Below are positions 19,706 to 24,999 of a stretch of DNA of 24,999 nucleotides, piece by piece. Numbering within the stretch: the first letter of the stretch is position 1; every line of letters starts with the position of its first letter. The notes under the pieces are model-generated. The model was given only the letters and a program-made list of their open reading frames with translations, was not told the origin of the DNA and did not search any database. Source of the stretch: Syntrophopropionicum sp964397525 (GTDB lineage Bacteria > Bacillota > Desulfotomaculia > Desulfotomaculales > Pelotomaculaceae). A program made the translations under genes and the position numbers. The DNA is taken from the NCBI GenBank assembly GCA_964397525.1, contig CAYNIY010000023.1:1-24999 (forward strand), read 5' to 3'.

Positions 19706-21949
19706 ATGGGTCATGCCGGCCAATTTGCCGAGATCATAGTAGATATAAACGCACGCGGTGTAGACCGTGTGTTTCACTATGCCGTTCCGGAAATGTATCA
19801 GGATAAAATAATAGTGGGCTCAAGAGTGCTTGTTTATTTCGGCAGCCGGCAGATAGCCGGCTATGTGGTGGGGTTCGGCACTCCGGCGGGAGAGGTTAAG
19901 GTGCGGGAGATATCAGGGATCCTGGATGCCGAACCTGTGTTTACCATGGAACTGCTGGAAATAGCCCGCTGGATGGCGGACAGTTATCTATGCAGCACGG
20001 CAGAGGCCTTGGGGCGGATTATTTCACCGAGACTCGGCATAAAAAACGCTCGTGTGGTAAAGCTGCTGTACCCGGCGCTGCCTGACAGTGAAATGGAAGA
20101 CGCTTTAAAACTGCTGGCACGATCTCCGAAACAAGCGGCGGTACTAAGAACAGCAATGGATAGGCCCGGCCTGTCGAGGCGGGAACTGTCAGCCGCAGCC
20201 CAAGCTGTCCCAAAAACTGTTGATGTGCTCCTTGAGAAAGGAATGCTTAAAGCTGCGGTCAAGGCATTTTCTTCTTATCAGGATTTGAATTTGCAAGGAA
20301 GGCCTGGATCTCCCGCGCTGCGGCTTAACAAAGATCAGGAGGCAGCACTCAGAGAAATATCAGGCGCGCTGAAAAAACGCAGGTTCAGCGCCTTTCTCCT
20401 GCATGGTGTTACAGGCAGCGGCAAGACAGAGGTATACCTGCAAGCAATTTCCGCCGCCCTTGCAGCTGGCCTCCAGGCTGTGGCCCTGGTCCCTGAAATA
20501 TCCCTGACACCACAGATGATCGATCTGTTTTGCGGTCGTTTCGGCGAGCAGGTTGCCGTATTACACAGCGGCCTTGCCGGCAGGGAAAGATACAATGAGT
20601 GGTTAAGGGTAAAGGAGGGCAGGGCCCCTGTGGTGTTGGGCACACGTTCCGCAGTATTCGCCCCTCTGCCAAGGCCCGGGCTCTTTATCTTAGACGAAGA
20701 ACACGAACCATCATATAAGCAGGATGACCATCTTCGCTACCATGCCAGGGAAGTTGCCTTAAAAAGGGCTCAGCTTTCAGGGGCGGTGGTGGTACTGGGA
20801 AGCGCGACCCCTTCCCTGGAATCATGGTTCAGGTCTGGCCGGGGCGGACCATATAAGCTTTTAAAAATGCCGCACAGAATAGATGAAAAACCTCTGCCAA
20901 GCGTCAAAGTAGTCGACCTCAGGCAGGAAATAAAAGATGGCAACCGCGGCATCTTCAGCCGGAGTCTTGTTTCAGCCATCTGTGTCAGGCTGCAAAAGGG
21001 TGAACAAACGCTGCTCTTTCTGAACAGGCGTGGATATGCAACCTTTGTAGTCTGCAGGGAGTGCGGACATGTCATAAAATGCAATCGGTGTGATATTTCT
21101 CTGACCTATCATTTGGATGGCTCGCTGAGGTGCCATTACTGCAATTATCAAACTAAAATGCCAGAAAAGTGCCCCAGCTGCGGCAGCAGGTACATCCGGC
21201 ATTTTGGCGTTGGCACGCAAAAGGTGGAGGATGAAGCGAAAAAACTTTTTCCGCAAGCGCGCATATTGCGCATGGACAGTGATTCCACCTCACGCAGGGG
21301 TTCACATGAAAAGATACTCAGTGCTTTCAGGCAGGGACAGGCAGATATTCTGATCGGTACCCAGATGATCGCAAAAGGGCTGGATTTACCGATGGTGACG
21401 CTTGTCGGCGTGGTGAACGCTGATACCACCCTGTTTATGCCTGATTTCAGAGCGGCTGAACGCACTTTTCAGCTTTTGACCCAGGTAGCCGGCAGGGCGG
21501 GCCGTGCTGATCTGCCCGGTGAAGTACTGGTTCAGACCTACTGTCCGGATCACTACAGCATAGCAGCTGCCGCCAGGCATGACTGCGAGGAATTTTACCA
21601 GGTTGAGATGCCTGTAAGAAAGGCATTGGGGTATCCGCCCTACAGCTATTTGGCAAGGCTTCTGTTTACCCATGAGGATGAGGCCGAGATCAGTAAAGGA
21701 GCAGCACAAGGCAAAGAAATCCTTGACAAAATACTGTCCGGGCAGGACAATTTTATTGAAGTCCTCGGTCCGGCGCCGGCGCCGCTGAGCAGGATCAAAG
21801 GGCGGTACCGCTGGCAGCTGGTATTAAAGGGTCCGCGGCGCAATGAATTAAGAGATATAATCAGGGAAAGCTTGGAGGCTCTGCAAAAGCGCAGGCCTGC
21901 TTTCAGGCCGGTTATTAATGTTGATATCAATCCCCAGGGGATGCAGTAG
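19706..21949 (+). CDS. priA: Primosomal helicase PriA (replication restart)
   Basis: PriA recognises stalled forks and reloads the replicative helicase. It is a 3'-5' helicase with a zinc domain. The 747-residue protein has the N-terminal DNA-binding domain (about 1-110, VDRVFHYAVP to GYVVGF), a Walker A GVTGSGKTEV at about 234-243, the DEEH box in FILDEEHEPSYKQDD near 330, GSATPSLES, and eight clustered cysteines (about 449-495: CRECGHVIKCNRC, CHYC, CPSC) for the two zinc sites. The C-terminal helicase motifs DILIGTQMIAKGLDLP and QVAGRAGR follow. The ATG has GGGAGGGC ahead. It is cotranscribed with def and fmt. Confidence 0.96.
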   Translation: MGHAGQFAEIIVDINARGVDRVFHYAVPEMYQDKIIVGSRVLVYFGSRQIAGYVVGFGTPAGEVKVREISGILDAEPVFTMELLEIARWMADSYLCSTAEALGRIISPRLGIKNARVVKLLYPALPDSEMEDALKLLARSPKQAAVLRTAMDRPGLSRRELSAAAQAVPKTVDVLLEKGMLKAAVKAFSSYQDLNLQGRPGSPALRLNKDQEAALREISGALKKRRFSAFLLHGVTGSGKTEVYLQAISAALAAGLQAVALVPEISLTPQMIDLFCGRFGEQVAVLHSGLAGRERYNEWLRVKEGRAPVVLGTRSAVFAPLPRPGLFILDEEHEPSYKQDDHLRYHAREVALKRAQLSGAVVVLGSATPSLESWFRSGRGGPYKLLKMPHRIDEKPLPSVKVVDLRQEIKDGNRGIFSRSLVSAICVRLQKGEQTLLFLNRRGYATFVVCRECGHVIKCNRCDISLTYHLDGSLRCHYCNYQTKMPEKCPSCGSRYIRHFGVGTQKVEDEAKKLFPQARILRMDSDSTSRRGSHEKILSAFRQGQADILIGTQMIAKGLDLPMVTLVGVVNADTTLFMPDFRAAERTFQLLTQVAGRAGRADLPGEVLVQTYCPDHYSIAAAARHDCEEFYQVEMPVRKALGYPPYSYLARLLFTHEDEAEISKGAAQGKEILDKILSGQDNFIEVLGPAPAPLSRIKGRYRWQLVLKGPRRNELRDIIRESLEALQKRRPAFRPVINVDINPQGMQ

Positions 21950-21964
21950 GAGGAGTGAATTACT

Positions 21965-22432
21965 TTGGCGATATATAAGATTGTAGAAATCGGAGACGAA
22001 ATCCTAAAAGAAAAAGCTAAACCAGTTAAGACTGTTAATGCGAGCATCAATAAGTTGCTGAACAACCTGGCCGACACCTTGTACTGCGCCAAAGGTGCAG
22101 GCCTGGCCGCACCGCAGATAGGGGTTTCCAAGCGGGTTGTTGTCGTTGATATCGGTGAGGGTCTGCATGAGCTGATCAATCCTGAAATTATTAGTTCCTC
22201 CGGGCAGGAAACTGACCTTGAGGGATGTTTGAGTATCCCGGGTATTATTGGAGATGTTACCCGGGCTGCATCAGTAAAAGTGAGGTATATGGATCGGCAC
22301 AGCAAAGGTAAGATCTTAACAGCCAGCGGCATGCTGGCCAGGGCCGTTCAGCATGAGATTGATCACCTCGAAGGCATTCTTTTCGTTGATCGGGCTGTTA
22401 ATATCAGAAAGATGAAGCAGAAGGAACTATAG
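21965..22432 (+). CDS. def: Peptide deformylase
   Basis: Def removes the N-formyl group from new proteins in the cytosol, using Fe2+ or a similar metal. The 155-residue protein has all three motifs: GAGLAAPQIG (residues 44-53), EGCLS with metal ligand Cys88, and QHEIDHLEG with His130, catalytic Glu131 and His134. The TTG start at 21965 follows AGGAGGAGTGA about 9 bases upstream. It lies 15 bases after priA and 8 bases before fmt, the standard pairing of deformylase with formyltransferase. Confidence 0.96.
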   Translation: MAIYKIVEIGDEILKEKAKPVKTVNASINKLLNNLADTLYCAKGAGLAAPQIGVSKRVVVVDIGEGLHELINPEIISSSGQETDLEGCLSIPGIIGDVTRAASVKVRYMDRHSKGKILTASGMLARAVQHEIDHLEGILFVDRAVNIRKMKQKEL

Positions 22433-22440
22433 GTGCACTT

Positions 22441-23388
22441 ATGCGGGTAATATTTATGGGAACGCCTGACTTTGCGGTGCCTTCGCTCAGAGCTTTGGCA
22501 GAGGCTGATTATGAAATGCTTGCTGTTGTCACTCAGCCGGACCGGCCCAAGGGCAGGGGCAAAAAGAATACATCGCCTCCGGTGAAGGAAGCCGCGGTGT
22601 CTCTAAAGATACCGATCCTTCAGCCCGCAAAAATTAAAGACCCTGACTTTATATGTACATTGCGGGATTTGTCTCCTGATGTTATTGTAGTGGTTGCATA
22701 TGGCCGCATTTTGCCGAAAGACATATTGACATTGCCAGAATATGGCTGTATCAACGTTCACGCATCCTTGCTGCCAAAATACCGTGGTGCTGCCCCTATT
22801 CACTGGGCGGTTATAAACGGTGAAGTGCTGACAGGGATCACAACCATGTTTATGGACGAAGGTTTGGATACGGGAGATATGATTCTTCGCGAAGCTGTTC
22901 CCATCCATGTTGATGATAATGTTGGAGTACTGCATGACCGTCTGGCTGTTTTGGGGGCGGAGCTGCTGATAAAAACTTTAGGCCTGCTCAGATGCGGCTG
23001 TGCCGCCAGGCTGCCGCAGGCCGGCGAATCATCATACGCGCCCATGTTAAAGGCCGAAGATGAGCTGATCTTATGGGACAAGCCGGCTGGAGATATCTAT
23101 AATCAGATCAGGGGTATGGATCCCTGGCCTGGAGCGCGCACCACCCTGCACGGCAAGGTGCTGAAGATCTGGCGTGCACAATTGCTTGAAGGAAACGGGA
23201 GTGCTTTGATACCCGGTCAGATCATATCAGCCGGCAGTGACGGGATTATTATCCAGGCCGGCAAGGGCTGGCTCAAGATTAATGAGCTCCAGCTGCAGGG
23301 GGCAAAGCGGCTGTGCAGTGCTGACTTTCTAAGGGGAACACCTTTAATCGTTGGCACGGTGCTGGGCGATTCCCGGCAAACCAGTTAA
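22441..23388 (+). CDS. fmt: Methionyl-tRNA formyltransferase
   Basis: Fmt adds a formyl group from 10-formyl-tetrahydrofolate to initiator Met-tRNA. The 315-residue protein starts MRVIFMGTPDFAVPSL, the family N-terminus. The catalytic segment NVHASLLPKYRGAAPIHWA lies near residues 104-122, followed by GITTMFMDEGLDTGDMI. The C-terminal tRNA-binding domain begins near 205 (ELILWDKPAGDIYNQIRGMD, then PWPGA). AGGTG lies a few bases before the ATG. It follows def closely and precedes the DUF116 gene. Confidence 0.96.
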   Translation: MRVIFMGTPDFAVPSLRALAEADYEMLAVVTQPDRPKGRGKKNTSPPVKEAAVSLKIPILQPAKIKDPDFICTLRDLSPDVIVVVAYGRILPKDILTLPEYGCINVHASLLPKYRGAAPIHWAVINGEVLTGITTMFMDEGLDTGDMILREAVPIHVDDNVGVLHDRLAVLGAELLIKTLGLLRCGCAARLPQAGESSYAPMLKAEDELILWDKPAGDIYNQIRGMDPWPGARTTLHGKVLKIWRAQLLEGNGSALIPGQIISAGSDGIIIQAGKGWLKINELQLQGAKRLCSADFLRGTPLIVGTVLGDSRQTS

Positions 23389-23479
23389 GCGAAACCGGCA
23401 GCAGCGATAATAAAGCACCAGAATATCCTGAGGCCAGCAGTGAAAATGCAAGATATGATGTTTTTGGGGGAGATCTCCG

Positions 23480-24277
23480 GTGATCGTCAATAATTTTATC
23501 CCGGTGCGCAAGCGTTTGTTTGTAGGGCTGTTGGGGGTAAGTGTTCTCGGGGCTATCACTCTGCTTGCAGGAGTATGGTTCTTGGCGGTCAACCCTTCGA
23601 GGACTTTATTTGACCAGGCACTCCTGTACATCCTGGCGGGACTGCTGATAAGCGGTGTGTTGATAGCTGCTTTTGGCATCGGGGGCATAGTTCTGACCAT
23701 CCTTTATTCTAAGGATATCACTGCTTTTCACAGGCCGATGCGCGTTGCGGTGAACCTGTTTTTCCCTCTGGTGCTGGTTATCGGTAAGATATTTCACATA
23801 GACAGTGATAAGATTAAAAGTTCATTTGTGGAGATGAATAATGATCTTGTAAGATCAAGAGCTCTTAAGGTAAAACCGTCACAAATACTGCTGCTTGTGC
23901 CGCACTGTCTGCAAAACAATGAATGTCCGCATAAAATTACTGTTAAAATTGATAACTGCCACCGCTGCGGAGGCTGCCCGGTAAAAGAACTTTTAGAATT
24001 AAGAGACTCCTATGGGATCAACATCGGCATGGCCGCAGGGGGTACCCTGGCCCGCAAATATGTGCAGGAATACCGGCCGCATGCCATTGTCGCCATTGCC
24101 TGTGAACGCGACCTGACAAGCGGCATCCTGGACACAAATCCAATTCCAGTACTCGGGGTAACAAATGAACGGCCTTGCGGGCCATGTTTCAATACCGATG
24201 TCAAAATACCTGATGTAGAAGAAGCAATCCGTTTTTTTATCGATGAAAAAGAATTTAAGACGGCAGCAAGTGGCTAA
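23480..24277 (+). CDS. DUF116 membrane protein with cysteine cluster, 265 aa
   Basis: The protein has two or three N-terminal membrane segments (about 13-35, 45-76, and a shorter one at 88-104), then a soluble domain with eight cysteines at about 143, 149, 160, 163, 166, 208, 233 and 236 (CLQNNECP, CHRCGGC, ACERD, RPCGPC). This is the DUF116 pattern. The cysteine spacing looks fit for an iron-sulphur or zinc centre, but the function is unknown. The family is repeatedly found between fmt and rsmB in Clostridia, as here. GTG at 23480 is chosen from GGGGGAG, 7 bases ahead. That ribosome binding site lies within the 10-base palindrome GGAGATCTCC. RsmB starts immediately after. Confidence 0.88.
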   Translation: MIVNNFIPVRKRLFVGLLGVSVLGAITLLAGVWFLAVNPSRTLFDQALLYILAGLLISGVLIAAFGIGGIVLTILYSKDITAFHRPMRVAVNLFFPLVLVIGKIFHIDSDKIKSSFVEMNNDLVRSRALKVKPSQILLLVPHCLQNNECPHKITVKIDNCHRCGGCPVKELLELRDSYGINIGMAAGGTLARKYVQEYRPHAIVAIACERDLTSGILDTNPIPVLGVTNERPCGPCFNTDVKIPDVEEAIRFFIDEKEFKTAASG

Positions 24278-24281
24278 TAAT

Positions 24282-24999
24282 ATGTCTGCGGCCGGAAAGG
24301 TTGGATTTGTGGCAAAATTATCTGCAAGAGAAATAGCCTTAAAGGTTCTGATGTCAGTTGAGGAAGAAGGTTCTTACGCCAACCTGTGCTTAAATAAAAT
24401 CTTGGAAAAGTACCGGCCCGGTAAACTTGACCGGGCTTTTGCCACTGAACTGACTTACGGCACACTGCGTTTTATGAACACCGTTGACTGGATTTTAGGG
24501 CAGTTTGTAAAGAAGCCCTTAAATACTCAGACAGCAGCAGTGCGCAACATACTCAGACTGGGCGTATATCAGCTGATGTTTTTGGACAAGATACCACCAT
24601 CCGCAGTCTGCAACGAAAGTGCCGAGATGGCGAAAAGGCACGGGCATCCGGGTGAGGTGAAATTTGTTAACGGTGTGTTGCGGAGCATATCCCGCCAGTC
24701 ATCTGAGATTAGATTTCCTGAACTGGCTGACGATCCAATCGCTCATATATCAATTAAATATTCACACCCGGCCTGGCTGGTGGAGCGCTGGCTCAATGAA
24801 TTCGGTCCGGAAGAGACAATAATGCTCTGCCAGTCAAATAATGTGCCTGCGCCAAATACAGTACGGGTTAATACTTTAATGACCACCAGGCAGGAACTTA
24901 TTGAAAGACTGGAAAGTGAGGGCATGAAAGCCCGGGAAACTGCCTTCGCCCCTGAAGGAATAGTAATTGAAGGCTTTCTGTCCATAGGTTCAATGGCCG
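24282..24999 (+). CDS. rsmB: 16S rRNA m5C methyltransferase RsmB, 5' part
   Basis: RsmB (Sun/Fmu) methylates C967 of 16S rRNA using S-adenosylmethionine. The frame is open to the window edge, so about 239 codons are present and the methyltransferase domain is missing. Visible is the N-terminal NusB-like RNA-binding domain (AREIALKVLMSVEEEGSYAN, RAFATELTYGTLRF, FVNGVLRSISR) and the start of the linker to the catalytic part (YSHPAWLVERW, PAPNTVRVNT). The start is either the ATG at 24282, which lies 4 bases after the DUF116 stop without a clear ribosome binding site, or the GTG at 24309, with GAAAGG 8 bases ahead. Both are in frame, and I report the longer form. Confidence 0.9.
   Translation, partial: MSAAGKVGFVAKLSAREIALKVLMSVEEEGSYANLCLNKILEKYRPGKLDRAFATELTYGTLRFMNTVDWILGQFVKKPLNTQTAAVRNILRLGVYQLMFLDKIPPSAVCNESAEMAKRHGHPGEVKFVNGVLRSISRQSSEIRFPELADDPIAHISIKYSHPAWLVERWLNEFGPEETIMLCQSNNVPAPNTVRVNTLMTTRQELIERLESEGMKARETAFAPEGIVIEGFLSIGSMA

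Noticed and set aside
20335..20643. Open frames on the - strand inside priA
   Set aside because: They are antisense to helicase motifs and reflect codon bias of the real gene.

Overview
The window looks like a chromosomal segment of an anaerobic, mesophilic Firmicute of class Clostridia, most likely a Pelotomaculum/Desulfotomaculum-type relative (inference). The reasons are moderate GC, strong AGGAGG-type ribosome binding sites, frequent TTG and GTG starts, SLH-domain and copper-amine-oxidase-stalk surface proteins, RemA, a DUF116 protein beside fmt, and the gene order yicC-remA-gmk-rpoZ-coaBC-priA-def-fmt-DUF116-rsmB. No mobile element, CRISPR array, tRNA or rRNA is visible.

Layout. Bases 1-1284 hold no intact gene. 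They contain a tandem set of decayed flagellin-like units, of which the conserved C-terminal motif survives at least twice and a third tail lies at the left edge, ending in a perfect 15-bp hairpin. Bases 1439-3051 carry a short + strand run: an unrecognised protein, a Nudix hydrolase and a hemerythrin-like protein. Bases 3059-4166 carry a - strand pair, a class II aldolase and an unrecognised protein. Bases 4438-8590 carry murI (with Ser in place of the first catalytic Cys), a small Cys-rich protein, a membrane-anchored protein with a degenerate polysaccharide-deacetylase-like domain, and a divergent YchF/Obg-type GTPase, closed by a strong shared terminator. A secreted stalk-domain protein lies convergently (8671-9435).

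Bases 9694-13003 are a promoter followed by a DUF2148 ferredoxin-domain gene and a large phosphodiester-glycosidase protein with three SLH domains, which would sit on the cell wall. A cobalamin riboswitch plus intrinsic terminator (13102-13354) controls cobT, the gene that activates the lower ligand of B12. Then comes a 477-bp gene-free stretch with two promoters and a set of competing hairpins leading into an aspartate aminotransferase gene.

From 16299 to the right edge is a housekeeping run: YicC ribonuclease, RemA, guanylate kinase, RNA polymerase omega, CoaBC, PriA helicase, peptide deformylase, Met-tRNA formyltransferase, a DUF116 membrane Cys-rich protein, and the first part of RsmB. 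These serve nucleotide, coenzyme A, replication-restart and translation-initiation functions and read as one long transcription unit, with an internal hairpin after coaBC.

No clearly new multi-gene system was found. The points that most deserve a second look are the Ser-for-Cys MurI, the divergent YchF-like GTPase, the structured leader of the aminotransferase gene and the flagellin graveyard.
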